Positions 43,009 to 51,557 of a stretch of 64,000 bases of DNA are shown in pieces (the first letter of the stretch is position 1; each line of letters begins with the position of its first letter). Below the pieces are notes generated by a model. It worked only from the letters and a program-made list of their open reading frames with translations, did not search any database and had not been told where the DNA came from. Where the stretch lies: assembly GCF_052115445.1 (NCBI RefSeq), contig NZ_JBFRGR010000001.1, positions 1-64,000 of the forward strand, given 5' to 3'. Source of the stretch: Paenibacillus_E sp052115445 (GTDB lineage Bacteria; Bacillota; Bacilli; Paenibacillales; NBRC-103111). The position numbers and the translations under genes were made by a program.

Positions 43009-43228
43009 CACAACTCGTGGTCGGGCTCGGCGCACAGGGGGCAACCGCACTGTTATCCTTCAGGTCGGAGTTGGCATCACCGATCAACTTCTGAAACCAT
43101 GAAACAATCCACTTTCTGAAAATAATCGCTATCGCAACCAACACTGCTACAATCAATAAAATTTCTAATGTGCCTAGTCCTTCTTCCTCTTTCCATACAC
43201 GCTTAAATGTTTCAAGTATTGTATTCAT
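43001..43228 (-). CDS. flp: Flp-type major pilin (type IVb/Tad)
   Basis: 75 residues. WKEEEGLGTLEILLIVAVLVAIAIIF is a classic Flp signal: cleavage at EEEG, Glu at +5 and a 20-residue hydrophobic helix. The short C-terminal part has Cys residues (APCAPSPTTSCAP) that could form a disulfide. It is the pilus structural subunit of the Tad system. GAGAGGAATG precedes the ATG. Confidence 0.9.
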   Translation of the reverse strand: MNTILETFKRVWKEEEGLGTLEILLIVAVLVAIAIIFRKWIVSWFQKLIGDANSDLKDNSAVAPCAPSPTTSCAP

Positions 43229-43243
43229 TTCAACATTCCTCTC

Positions 43244-44113
43244 CTATTGGTTCATCATGAGTATCGCAGGTGCAGCAACAATCACCATCACCACAACAAA
43301 AATTAATACCATTGGGAATACAAGCTTAGAAGATGCTTCCTCCCCTAATGTCCGCGATACACTCTTTCTCCGCTGCCACAGCTCCAGCGAAAGAGAATGC
43401 AGTGAAACAGCAAAGTCATTGCCGCCTCTTCTATAGTTCAAACCTAACGTTGATGCAAATAATGACACTTCATGTAACGCGCAGCGTTTACTAAAGTCCT
43501 CTAATACTTTCGTGAAGGAGATGTTCATCTCCAGCTCATGCACAGCTACATGCAGCTCTTTGTAAAGCGGGGAATCCGACATATTTGGCTTTGCTTGAAC
43601 ACAACGTATCCAAGCACGGTTGACAGTCTCTCCAGCATTTACTAAAAGCACGATTGTACTCAAAAATTCAGGCAGCTCAAGGATCATCCTTTGCTGTTTT
43701 TTACGTATTTTGCTGTCCAAATCACGAACCATCATCACGGGTGTCGCTATTGCAGCAACCACACCAAAAGCAAGCAACGAACTATCTTCACCTGCTAGAA
43801 TGGCAAGTACAGTAACGACGAATAGGCACACCATGCCAGCGGAAATAAGTTCTGCCATGAACCATTTACTGCCTTGCGAAGATAAGCTTCTTCCATACAA
43901 GGTCATACATTTATGATGGATTTTTGAAGTGAAATCGGGGAACCTCTCTAACAATTGGAGCTTATCAATCACATAATAGCTAGTCGGTAAGAGCATTTTC
44001 ATCCGAAAGGGGTACGTTTGTATCTGAAGCTGACTACCGTATTTCTTCCTTCCGATCACCTGTAGTGACATACAAAACGCAATTTGCGCTAAGCCAAATA
44101 ACCATATCCACAT
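43244..44113 (-). CDS. tadC: TadC-like type II secretion F-domain membrane protein
   Basis: 289 residues, three to four membrane segments. The T2SSF domain reads ELPEFLSTIVLLVNAGETVNRAWIRCVQ and LHVAVHELEMNISFTKVLEDFSKRC, with C-terminal helices VFPMVLIFVVVMVIVAAPAIL. It is one of the two platform proteins (TadB/TadC) on which the ATPase acts. Adjacent to TadB by 1 bp, coupling likely. Ribosome site AGGTGTAGG. Confidence 0.87.
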   Translation of the reverse strand: MWIWLFGLAQIAFCMSLQVIGRKKYGSQLQIQTYPFRMKMLLPTSYYVIDKLQLLERFPDFTSKIHHKCMTLYGRSLSSQGSKWFMAELISAGMVCLFVVTVLAILAGEDSSLLAFGVVAAIATPVMMVRDLDSKIRKKQQRMILELPEFLSTIVLLVNAGETVNRAWIRCVQAKPNMSDSPLYKELHVAVHELEMNISFTKVLEDFSKRCALHEVSLFASTLGLNYRRGGNDFAVSLHSLSLELWQRRKSVSRTLGEEASSKLVFPMVLIFVVVMVIVAAPAILMMNQ

Positions 44114-44114
44114 C

Positions 44115-44993
44115 CTACACCTTGATATTCATTATTTTTTGAGTGAGTACATAACAAGCGCCAAGAAATAACAAGCAGACAGTCATGATGAGAATCCCGC
44201 TCCCACGATATAGGGGAACCATATAATCAGGCGAGGAAAACGCCAATACAGCAACAATGAGGATGGGAGCAACAACAAGTACTCTCGATTCAAAACGTTT
44301 TTGAGCGACCATGACTGAAATTTCCTGGGTTATGTCTAACTTCTCGGAAATGACCGTTGCTGTACGTTTCATCACCTCAACTAGATTGCCTCCTGTACGT
44401 TTACAGGTCAGAAAAACATCAGAAAAGCTCAGAATATCTTCCAAATGACTGCGATCTGCAAAATGTCTAAGTGCTGTTTCAATCGGTTCACCGTTTTCGA
44501 CCTTACGGCAAATCAAGCCAAACTCAACGACGATCAAACAAGCTGGATCAGGATAAAGCAGCTTCAGATCCTCCCATGCCTCTCGAAATGCCGATTCAAT
44601 GGATTTCCCCACCGTCATAGAGGAAGAAAGACAGCTGAGAGCCTGCTTAAATTGTACATAAAGCATATTCTTTCGTTTTTGAATTAATTGCTGCCGACGA
44701 TAGCGAGGAAACAGAAAACCCGTAGATGCTAAAGCGGCGGCGAGGATAACATTTTGGTAGAAAATATAACCGATCATGAATGCTGGTAAACCTAGCATGA
44801 TTATGGCTGCTATTCTCTCTTTGGAGGACAAGTGATACTCGTTATAATCGATGAATACAACCGGGAGGATTGGCGGTGACTTGTGTGTTTGGGGGCTCTC
44901 GCTTTCTTTACGAGGCGATTTTCGTCTTTCAAGAAATAGTAATAGAAGCCAACTCGTGCCACCCATGAAAATGAGCATCAACCACACACTCAT
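44115..44993 (-). CDS. tadB: TadB-like type II secretion F-domain membrane protein
   Basis: 292 residues. FKQALSCLSSSMTVGKSIESAFREA, ALRHFADRSHLEDILSFSDVFLTCKRTGGNLVEVMKRTATVISEK is the T2SSF domain; C-terminal membrane helices VLVVAPILIVAVLAF and LIMTVCLLFLGACYVL. Starts inside the TadA stop (ATGA), so translationally coupled to the ATPase. N-terminal hydrophobic anchor after SVWLMLIFMG. Confidence 0.87.
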   Translation of the reverse strand: MSVWLMLIFMGGTSWLLLLFLERRKSPRKESESPQTHKSPPILPVVFIDYNEYHLSSKERIAAIIMLGLPAFMIGYIFYQNVILAAALASTGFLFPRYRRQQLIQKRKNMLYVQFKQALSCLSSSMTVGKSIESAFREAWEDLKLLYPDPACLIVVEFGLICRKVENGEPIETALRHFADRSHLEDILSFSDVFLTCKRTGGNLVEVMKRTATVISEKLDITQEISVMVAQKRFESRVLVVAPILIVAVLAFSSPDYMVPLYRGSGILIMTVCLLFLGACYVLTQKIMNIKV

Positions 44994-46249
44994 CCCACAT
45001 CACCTCCTACACTGCAAATAAACCAACTAGGCAGTTGCTTACCTGCCATTTGAAGTTTGTACTTATTAGCAAGTGTCTGACCCGTATATCGGAGTGTTCC
45101 AAGAAGCTTCCCATCTGGCGACTCTCCGCTCTCCTCGAAGAGAAACAGCGGTTGCAGCTGAACTTCCCCATCCTCCATGCCAACAACTTGATGAATCTCG
45201 GTCACTTTGCGTGATCGATCCCTCATCCTGGAAATATGTACAATGACATCAAGTGCTGAGGCGATCTGCTTACGTATGACTTCAATGGGAAGTGGAGCCG
45301 CACTGAGTACCATCGTCTCCAGTCTACTGAGCATATCCTGCGAGGTGTTCGCATGCCCGGTACTTAAGCTACCATCATGCCCAGTGTTCATTGCAGCAAG
45401 CATATCTAAAGCTTCAGCTCCACGTACTTCACCTACAATAATGCGATTAGGACGCATCCGCAGGGAAGATCGAATTAATTCTCGCATCGTGATCGCTCCC
45501 TTCCCTTCCGTATTCGCATTTCTCGTTTCCAATCGTACTAAATTAGGTACAGTTTGGATCTGAAGTTCAGCTGAGTCTTCGATTGTAATTACTCGTTCAT
45601 GTTCAGGAATCCAAGCACTCAAAGCATTGAGAAACGTCGTTTTACCAGACCCCGTTCCACCGCCAACGAATATATTAAACCCCGATTCAACCATGATCCG
45701 AAGCATCTCCGCCGCTTCACCAGAAATACTTTCCATACGAATCAAATCCGACATATCCAATGGCTTTGCAGGAAACTTTCGGATCGTTAAGGTTGGACCA
45801 CTAAGAGAGGCTGGTGGAAGCACGATATTTACACGCGAACCGTCTTTTAACCTTGCATCCACAATTGGAGTCGCTTGATTAACAATCCGATTCACCTTGG
45901 AAACAATCATTTGGATTAAGTCTTCAAGCTTCTCTGAGCTTTCTAGCTCATATGGGTAACGTTCAACTGCACCCATCCGTTCGAAGAAAATACAGCTATG
46001 ACCATTAACCATGATCTCTGTCACCGATGGATCGTCGATTAACGGTTGGAGAATATCTAACCCCCTAAAGCTATCGAAAATACGCTTAACACCGATGTGC
46101 ATATCACTTGAAGTCCAGCTATGCGCACTTGCAGCGCGAAAAATGGTTTCTTCGATGTGCCCCAATAACTGTGCATCACTAACCTCATGTGTGAGATCGA
46201 GATTTTCTTTAATCTCCTGCTTTAATTCGTTAAACAGCGCTTGATTCAA
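44990..46249 (-). CDS. tadA: TadA/CpaF pilus assembly ATPase
   Basis: 419 residues from the TTG. Motifs: VNGHSCIFFERMG, Walker A FVGGGTGSGKTTFLNAL, Asp box ITIEDSAELQ, Walker B-like IIVGEVRGAEALDML, His box MNTGHDGSLSTGHANT. This is the hexameric extension ATPase of Tad systems. The chosen TTG has GGAAGGAG about 12 nt upstream; an ATG at 46291 would overlap TadZ by 62 bp and has no site. Either is possible; the difference is 14 codons. Confidence 0.9.
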   Translation of the reverse strand: MNQALFNELKQEIKENLDLTHEVSDAQLLGHIEETIFRAASAHSWTSSDMHIGVKRIFDSFRGLDILQPLIDDPSVTEIMVNGHSCIFFERMGAVERYPYELESSEKLEDLIQMIVSKVNRIVNQATPIVDARLKDGSRVNIVLPPASLSGPTLTIRKFPAKPLDMSDLIRMESISGEAAEMLRIMVESGFNIFVGGGTGSGKTTFLNALSAWIPEHERVITIEDSAELQIQTVPNLVRLETRNANTEGKGAITMRELIRSSLRMRPNRIIVGEVRGAEALDMLAAMNTGHDGSLSTGHANTSQDMLSRLETMVLSAAPLPIEVIRKQIASALDVIVHISRMRDRSRKVTEIHQVVGMEDGEVQLQPLFLFEESGESPDGKLLGTLRYTGQTLANKYKLQMAGKQLPSWFICSVGGDVG

Positions 46250-47360
46250 GATAAGAATGCGCTCCTTCCTTAGAATTTCCCTCAGTCTCATTGCTTACAG
46301 CTTGCAACATGACATACACCTGTTCTGAAAATATATCCGATTGCCAGACTTGTTCTGCTGAACTCATCACCTTCCAATCAGGAATATAGGGAAGTTTGAA
46401 TGTTATTTCTTTACCTAGAAAATCATATGAATTGGTTTGAGTCCCCCTAAAACTCGTCATGACAAAGTGGATTTGAGGATATGCACACATTTGTTTTAAT
46501 AGTGTTTTGGTTCGGAAAGCATCCTTCCAATCATCTCGGATTAGCCAAATGATCGCATCGCTAAGCTCTAAACTCTTGACGATTCTGGGATGAACGGACG
46601 TTTCAAGATCCAGGATGAGGGTATCGTAGACGGACAGGCCAACTATGGACGCAATGAGTTTTTTTACGTGCTCACCACTCATTTCTTGCATCTCCCGCAT
46701 TTGCTCAAGTGGTGTTAAATAATCGAACCTTCGAGTGGCATCATGTGATTTCAAAAGCGCCAACTTAGGTCCGATCGATTCCGATGAATCTTTCAAATAA
46801 TAAAGGAGCTGTGATAATCGACCCGATTCTCCCTGCAACCACTGAGAAGCAACACTAATGGACTCCAAGCTCAGATACAAGACACGTTCCCCACGAAATG
46901 CCAACTGTTTCGCCATATGAACAGCTGTTATCGATTTACCGGCATTGCCACTGCTGCTATACACAGATATCACACGTGTGCGATTAACTTGTGTTCGACC
47001 AGAACCGGATGGAGATCTATCCGTGTATATGACATGAATGTGTGAGATCAAATCGTGAAGTGGTTGAAAGCGGAATAAGAAAGGATGGACAGTTTGAGGC
47101 GAATCGGAATTTCTGATATGTTGACTCAAAAAAATTTTACTTAATGACGTACGATGATGCTGCAATAACGGATAAAAAGCATCAGATATTAATAGCACAC
47201 CACTAAGGTTAGGTTCCTCTAACACCTGCAGTAGGAGCTCAACTTGCGAAAAAAGCTTTACTTGCATACGTTCAGCGAACTCCGTCGCTCGGATGAATAT
47301 GGCTAACCGTTCGGCATAAATCATGTCGTCATCTAAGACAAACAATTGAAGCTTCTTCAT
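46230..47360 (-). CDS. TadZ/CpaE-like ATPase
   Basis: 376 residues. The N-terminal ~110 residues resemble an atypical receiver domain (LQLFVLDDDMIYAERLAIF); the C-terminal part is a ParA/MinD-like ATPase. The P-loop is VYSSSGNAGKSITAVHMAKQLA rather than KGGxGKT, and DTLILDLETSVHPRIVKSLELSD stands for the Walker B region. Positions the Tad machine at its site in the cell. The ATG was chosen for GAGAGGGGTG immediately upstream; a longer reading is shadow of the small upstream ORF. Confidence 0.85.
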   Translation of the reverse strand: MKKLQLFVLDDDMIYAERLAIFIRATEFAERMQVKLFSQVELLLQVLEEPNLSGVLLISDAFYPLLQHHRTSLSKIFLSQHIRNSDSPQTVHPFLFRFQPLHDLISHIHVIYTDRSPSGSGRTQVNRTRVISVYSSSGNAGKSITAVHMAKQLAFRGERVLYLSLESISVASQWLQGESGRLSQLLYYLKDSSESIGPKLALLKSHDATRRFDYLTPLEQMREMQEMSGEHVKKLIASIVGLSVYDTLILDLETSVHPRIVKSLELSDAIIWLIRDDWKDAFRTKTLLKQMCAYPQIHFVMTSFRGTQTNSYDFLGKEITFKLPYIPDWKVMSSAEQVWQSDIFSEQVYVMLQAVSNETEGNSKEGAHSYLESSAV

Positions 47361-47386
47361 TGCAGCACCCCTCTCACAAACATTCG

Positions 47387-47482
47387 CTATCCAGCAAATT
47401 TCGCGTACATACCATTGCCAATGAGTACACAACCCATAACAGCGAGCACGATGGCTATTCGCGTTATCGTTTCCGCCCTCAT
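47387..47482 (-). CDS. 31-residue membrane peptide at the head of the Tad operon
   Basis: MRAETITRIAIVLAVMGCVL then IGNGMYAKFAG. A perfect AGGAGGGGG lies 5-7 nt before the ATG, and the stop is 26 bp ahead of the TadZ start. A single predicted membrane helix. Too short for family assignment; a remnant of a CpaB-like (SAF) N-terminus or a stand-alone small protein are both possible. Supported by ribosome site, position and helix only. Confidence 0.5.
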   Translation of the reverse strand: MRAETITRIAIVLAVMGCVLIGNGMYAKFAG

Positions 47483-47516
47483 ATTCCCCCTCCTGTCTGC
47501 TTCGGAAAAACAAAAA

Positions 47517-47564
47517 AAGCACGCGCTGACAATAGAGATTATTCCTCTACGATCAGCGGTGCTT
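47517..47564 (-). terminator. Terminator of the second thioesterase gene
   Basis: AAGCAC/GTGCTT and GCTGA/TCAGC stems with an inner TAGAG/CTCTA, followed on the minus strand by TTTTTTTG. It lies directly upstream of the Tad operon, whose promoter must therefore lie in the 30 bp after it, or depend on read-through. Confidence 0.8.
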
Positions 47565-47623
47565 CCGCTTGTCCGACTTTCAATTACCCAAATTGTACCA
47601 CATTCCCCTAATAAATCAATCCC

Positions 47624-48136
47624 TTATTCCCAAGGATATTTCATCGTGAAGAAACTAGCCAGCTTCTTACTTTCCACGCGGCGAATACGTCTCATCTCAG
47701 CGCGGTGTGGAGCGGATTCGTGGAGTTTCTTCTCTTCTTCCGTTTCGGGAATGACATCTGGCACTTCCACTGGCACCTTATTTTCATCTAAAGCGACAAA
47801 AGTTAGGAAAGAGGTGGCTGCAATTTTTCTCTCCCCAGACTTCAGATCCTCGGTAACGACCTTAACGAATACCTCCATCGAGCTTTTACCTGTCCAGGTC
47901 ACGAAAGACTCTAAACAGACGGAGTCCGACGTATGAATCGGTGACAAAAAGTCAACAGAATCCGTTGATGCCGTCACAACTGACCTCCGACAATGCTTAT
48001 GAGCCGCTATGGAAGCAATGTCATCGATATAAGACATCAATTTTCCACCAAAAAGCGTATTATGGTTATTTACATCAGTTGGAAAAATACGTGATGTTTT
48101 GAAACATCTAGATTCTCTGGAAAATCGTTGCTCCAT
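47624..48136 (-). CDS. Acyl-CoA thioesterase (hotdog), second paralogue
   Basis: 170 residues. DVNNHNTLFGGKLMSYIDDIASIAA, ASTDSVDFLSPIHTSDSVCLESFVTW and AATSFLTFVALDE match the other thioesterase in the window (19.3 kb) over its full length; this one has a 15-residue longer C-terminus (ASFFTMKYPWE). Hydrolyses acyl-CoA. AGAGGGGGAAAC precedes the ATG. It is single-gene, ended by the terminator before the Tad operon. Confidence 0.9.
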   Translation of the reverse strand: MEQRFSRESRCFKTSRIFPTDVNNHNTLFGGKLMSYIDDIASIAAHKHCRRSVVTASTDSVDFLSPIHTSDSVCLESFVTWTGKSSMEVFVKVVTEDLKSGERKIAATSFLTFVALDENKVPVEVPDVIPETEEEKKLHESAPHRAEMRRIRRVESKKLASFFTMKYPWE

Positions 48137-48267
48137 GTCTGTTTCCCCCTCTTTATCTCATNCAAAATATGACTCATCATATCATACTTTTGGCTGGATT
48201 TGGTTATAACTTATCCCAAGCGTGTAATATAGTAATACAAGCTGAAATAAATAGGAGGTGTTTGCAT

Positions 48268-48750
48268 GTGTTTACGTTTATCATTGTGTTCTTGATTACC
48301 TATTCACTATTTTCGATTTCAGGCGTACTGTTCCCAACAGATCTGACCTATTATAACTCTCTGAAAAAACCAAGCTGGAATCCACCAGCTAAGTTATTCG
48401 GAATTGCTTGGGCGATCTTATATGCATTAATTTCTGCATCTGTCGCCATTGTTTACACGAAAACCGATGGCTTTCAAGAAGCGGGGGGCAGCTATGTTTT
48501 GATATTAATGGTAAATTACCTGGCTAACCAAGCCTTCACTTTTTTTGAATTCAAATTAAAAAACTTACGTCATGCTTTCCTTGACTCTGCTATTGTTGCT
48601 ATCACCACGTTTTTATTAATATACGCAACAATTCCTTATTCCAAGCTAGCTGCTTGGCTATTGGTTCCTTATTTACTATGGTCTTGTTTCGCTACCCTAC
48701 TAGCTTGGACAATTTATCAGTTAAATAAAAACACTAACCGCGCTTATTGA
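48268..48750 (+). CDS. TspO/MBR family membrane protein
   Basis: 160 residues, five hydrophobic segments. PTDLTYYNSLKKPSWNPPAKLFGIAWAILYALIS is the TspO signature (W.PP, P.W..LY). Binds tetrapyrroles in other bacteria. The GTG start is chosen because AGGAGGTG ends 7 nt upstream, giving a family-normal length; the ATG that overlaps it (GCATGTG) is out of frame and would give only a 9-codon peptide. The 3' end overlaps the convergent kinase gene by 17 bp. Confidence 0.88.
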   Translation: MFTFIIVFLITYSLFSISGVLFPTDLTYYNSLKKPSWNPPAKLFGIAWAILYALISASVAIVYTKTDGFQEAGGSYVLILMVNYLANQAFTFFEFKLKNLRHAFLDSAIVAITTFLLIYATIPYSKLAAWLLVPYLLWSCFATLLAWTIYQLNKNTNRAY

Positions 48751-50377
48751 AACGGGAAAATATCGATTTTTTGGGTTGTAGAGCGAATTGATTGAGGCTT
48801 TCGTCCGGGACAATCTCGCTGAGGAATGGTTTCAATGCTTCGTAAAAAACGTCCAAATACTGCGGCTGATCTTGAATACAATCACCTTTCCACACAGCTT
48901 GCACGACTTCGGATCTTGCAATTAAGGGCATGGTACATAATGGTTTAGTTGGAAATGAGTCCTGCCACTCCAATCGATAATGCGATGGCAAAGCACCATT
49001 CGCGATGTAATGCACTTTCTTTCCTCGCTGCTGGTAAGATGTGAATTGCGCTATTCGCTGGCGCGAACGTGGGCGATCACATTTGCCAGGCAAACTATCT
49101 ACAATAACGATTATTTCATCTGCACTATAACAAAGTTCCTGTACAGCAGGATGCTCCCACTCAGTCGATACATCCCATAGGATGATCGGCTTTTTGAGCA
49201 TGTGCAGAAGCTTGAATGCATGAGAGGCCTGCCAATTACCTTGAAAACCATCAGGATTAATGGGTGCCCAAGTAGTAAAACCATTGATCCATGGTGTAGT
49301 GAAAGTAGAAGATGCGTCACATATGTGATCAGAGGGAAACATATAGGGGCTTGGTGCATGGCGATCTCCATACAATAACATATATAAATCAGGTTCAATC
49401 GTCGGCTGTTCAACAAGCGCGTTGGGGATTTGGAGAGCATGCAATAATCTGGCTAGTGTAATAGCTGTGAAAGTCGCACCGACACCTGCAAATAATCCGC
49501 CAATGACGATTAATTTATCGGACGTATTTGATTGTTGTGAGGTGACTTGGAGCCCAGATTCGATAACAAGTTGATCGGCTTCAGGGGTTAAGGAACGAAG
49601 TCTTAGCTTCACTTCCATGGCGGTTTGACAGCGGTTCTGAGGTTGATCTTGCAGGAGAAAATGAATTGTTTTGCGCAAAGTTTCAGGGATCTCATCATGC
49701 CGTAGTTCCAGAGGCTTGGCCTTGCTATATACATAGTGACCGCCTGACAACAAATAATATAACATAGAACCAAGTGTATAAAGATCCGTTCGGGCGTCTG
49801 TTTGCAGCCCTAGATATTGTTCCGGAGCAGCGAACCCGATCGTTCCCATCTGCATGGTATCGGAAGTTTGTCCTTGTTTAAATTGTCTAGCTACTCCAAA
49901 ATCAATTAATCGGACTTGATTATGTTGGTTAATCATGACGTTGGACGGCTTAAGATCGCGGTATATGATGGGTCGGGGCTGAAGTGTGTGTAAGTAGTGG
50001 AAAATATCAAGTAACTGAAAGGCAATTTGAACGATTAGCTTAATTGGAAGTTCACGTTGGCTTTTTTCGAATAAATCCTGTAGTGTTGGACCCTCGATAT
50101 AGTCCATAACCAGATATCCATATCCACCCTCGGTAATAAAATAATCCACTAACTGCGGGAGCTGTGCATGCCCTAGCTTGGCGAGCATTTCCGCTTCTTC
50201 CAAGAAAGCAGTCTCATCGGAACCTACGCACTCAACCTCTTTCACTGCCCAGCGCTTGCCCTTTAATTTCTTATCCCTAGCGAGATATACCTGGCTCATG
50301 CCGCCTTGTCCAAGCATGGACACGAGTTCGTATCTCCCTCCTACAATTGACCCTTGCCACTGTGGTCTAGGCTTCAC
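48734..50377 (-). CDS. Ser/Thr protein kinase fused to a ParA/TadZ-like domain with degenerate P-loop
   Basis: 547 residues. Kinase domain about 12-270: glycine loop MLGQGGMSQVYLA, lysine in RWAVKEVE, catalytic IIYRDLKPSNVM (HRD changed to YRD), DFG in IDFGVARQF and APE in GFAAPEQYLGLQT. About 310-480 looks like a ParA/MinD-like domain: KLIVIGGLFAGVGATFTAITLARLLH, where K of the P-loop is missing (GVGATFT), then IILWDVSTEW. No membrane helix and no PASTA domain. Starts with GTG, GAGGGGG about 13 nt before. Lies upstream of the Tad operon with an unrelated pair between; with the FHA protein it suggests a Tad signalling module (inference). Confidence 0.8.
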   Translation of the reverse strand: MKPRPQWQGSIVGGRYELVSMLGQGGMSQVYLARDKKLKGKRWAVKEVECVGSDETAFLEEAEMLAKLGHAQLPQLVDYFITEGGYGYLVMDYIEGPTLQDLFEKSQRELPIKLIVQIAFQLLDIFHYLHTLQPRPIIYRDLKPSNVMINQHNQVRLIDFGVARQFKQGQTSDTMQMGTIGFAAPEQYLGLQTDARTDLYTLGSMLYYLLSGGHYVYSKAKPLELRHDEIPETLRKTIHFLLQDQPQNRCQTAMEVKLRLRSLTPEADQLVIESGLQVTSQQSNTSDKLIVIGGLFAGVGATFTAITLARLLHALQIPNALVEQPTIEPDLYMLLYGDRHAPSPYMFPSDHICDASSTFTTPWINGFTTWAPINPDGFQGNWQASHAFKLLHMLKKPIILWDVSTEWEHPAVQELCYSADEIIVIVDSLPGKCDRPRSRQRIAQFTSYQQRGKKVHYIANGALPSHYRLEWQDSFPTKPLCTMPLIARSEVVQAVWKGDCIQDQPQYLDVFYEALKPFLSEIVPDESLNQFALQPKKSIFSRFNKRG

Positions 50378-50465
50378 AATTAGTAAAAACCCCCTCTTAT
50401 ATCCAAGTTATATTGCTCTTGATTATAAGGGAGGGCTATTGGAAAATCTAGCTATTTTTCCGTTT

Positions 50466-51503
50466 TTATATTTTTTGCAAATAAAGTGTCAATTCTTCCC
50501 GATTATGAAACAACTGCTTCGCCTTCAAGAGGAAAAGTGAGTCTTCGAAAATGCGCAGAATATCGCGAACCGTTTGGAACGGTTTTTTATGCATAAGCTT
50601 CACGGTAATGATGGCTGTTCCGCCACTTTGCAGAGAGAAAAGCAAATCCGACACAAGATGTCCCATCTGCCGCGGATCCCAGCTCATATCACAGACTAGT
50701 AAATCAAACTCATTCTCACGCAGCTTCACATCATTCGCATTTTTCTTCAGGAACGTCAGCAATGGATTGCCTAGTAGACGTGGGTTCATCGCAGCCGGGT
50801 CGATCGCCGTAACTTTCAAACCGCGCTCTAGCAGCAAAGACGTCCATCCGCCAGGCGCAGCTCCAATATCAATCGCTTTACGAGCGATACTGAAATCAAT
50901 CCCGAACCGTTGCTCAGCTTCCAAAAGCTTAAATTTGGCACGTGAAATTTGATCCTCTTCTTTCATGAAACGGATCGCACCACCTGACCAATCTGATAAG
51001 TTATCACTTGGTTTTGAAATACCGATATAGACCTTTTTGGCGCTTATGTACACCGATATAATATGATCCGCATAACGAACAACAGGTTCGCCACCACATT
51101 CAGCAGTGAGGATTTCATCTATGGCTGCCTTAATAGCAAAAGGTGCATAAGGAACATCTGCCCGCTCTTCCTTCCGAATTTGCGTGGCAATTTTCTCTCC
51201 GTAACCAAATAAACCAGTGGCATAAGCTTCACGAAGCCAAGCTGTCAAATGCGCAATGTCAGCATCCGTACGGCTAAGCTCCCATTCTTGATGAACAGGT
51301 TGAACATGTCGTAGAAAGATAGGTTCATTCTCTTGCATGGTAGAAATGACATCTGTCGTATCTTCAGGCACCTGGAAATAGAACACTTCTGTCGGTACCA
51401 GTAAAGTAAATTTGGTGAGTGGAAATAACTTCCGAAGTTCGTCTTGCGCATATTGTGCGAACCCATGATTCGAGGTTCCAATATAGGTCGTTAATTGTGT
51501 CAT
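50466..51503 (-). CDS. RlmM/FtsJ-like SAM-dependent RNA 2'-O-methyltransferase
   Basis: 345 residues. The Rossmann-fold motif I is AIDIGAAPGGWTSLLLERG; the K-D-K triad probably lies in RAKFKLLEA, LLVCDMSWD and TVKLMHKKP. The N-terminal ~180 residues form a THUMP-like region. Family precedent is 23S rRNA methylation at C2498 by RlmM; the target here is not shown. AAAGGATG precedes the ATG. Confidence 0.82.
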   Translation of the reverse strand: MTQLTTYIGTSNHGFAQYAQDELRKLFPLTKFTLLVPTEVFYFQVPEDTTDVISTMQENEPIFLRHVQPVHQEWELSRTDADIAHLTAWLREAYATGLFGYGEKIATQIRKEERADVPYAPFAIKAAIDEILTAECGGEPVVRYADHIISVYISAKKVYIGISKPSDNLSDWSGGAIRFMKEEDQISRAKFKLLEAEQRFGIDFSIARKAIDIGAAPGGWTSLLLERGLKVTAIDPAAMNPRLLGNPLLTFLKKNANDVKLRENEFDLLVCDMSWDPRQMGHLVSDLLFSLQSGGTAIITVKLMHKKPFQTVRDILRIFEDSLFLLKAKQLFHNREELTLYLQKI

Positions 51504-51557
51504 AGCCGCATCCTTTTAGTAATCTACATTCTTTTTAGGCTAACTTACTAAATAAGC

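Noticed and set aside
47346..47936. Plus-strand frame of about 196 codons across the Tad head and thioesterase
   Set aside because: No ribosome site or family motif; runs against a terminator and two well-supported minus-strand genes.
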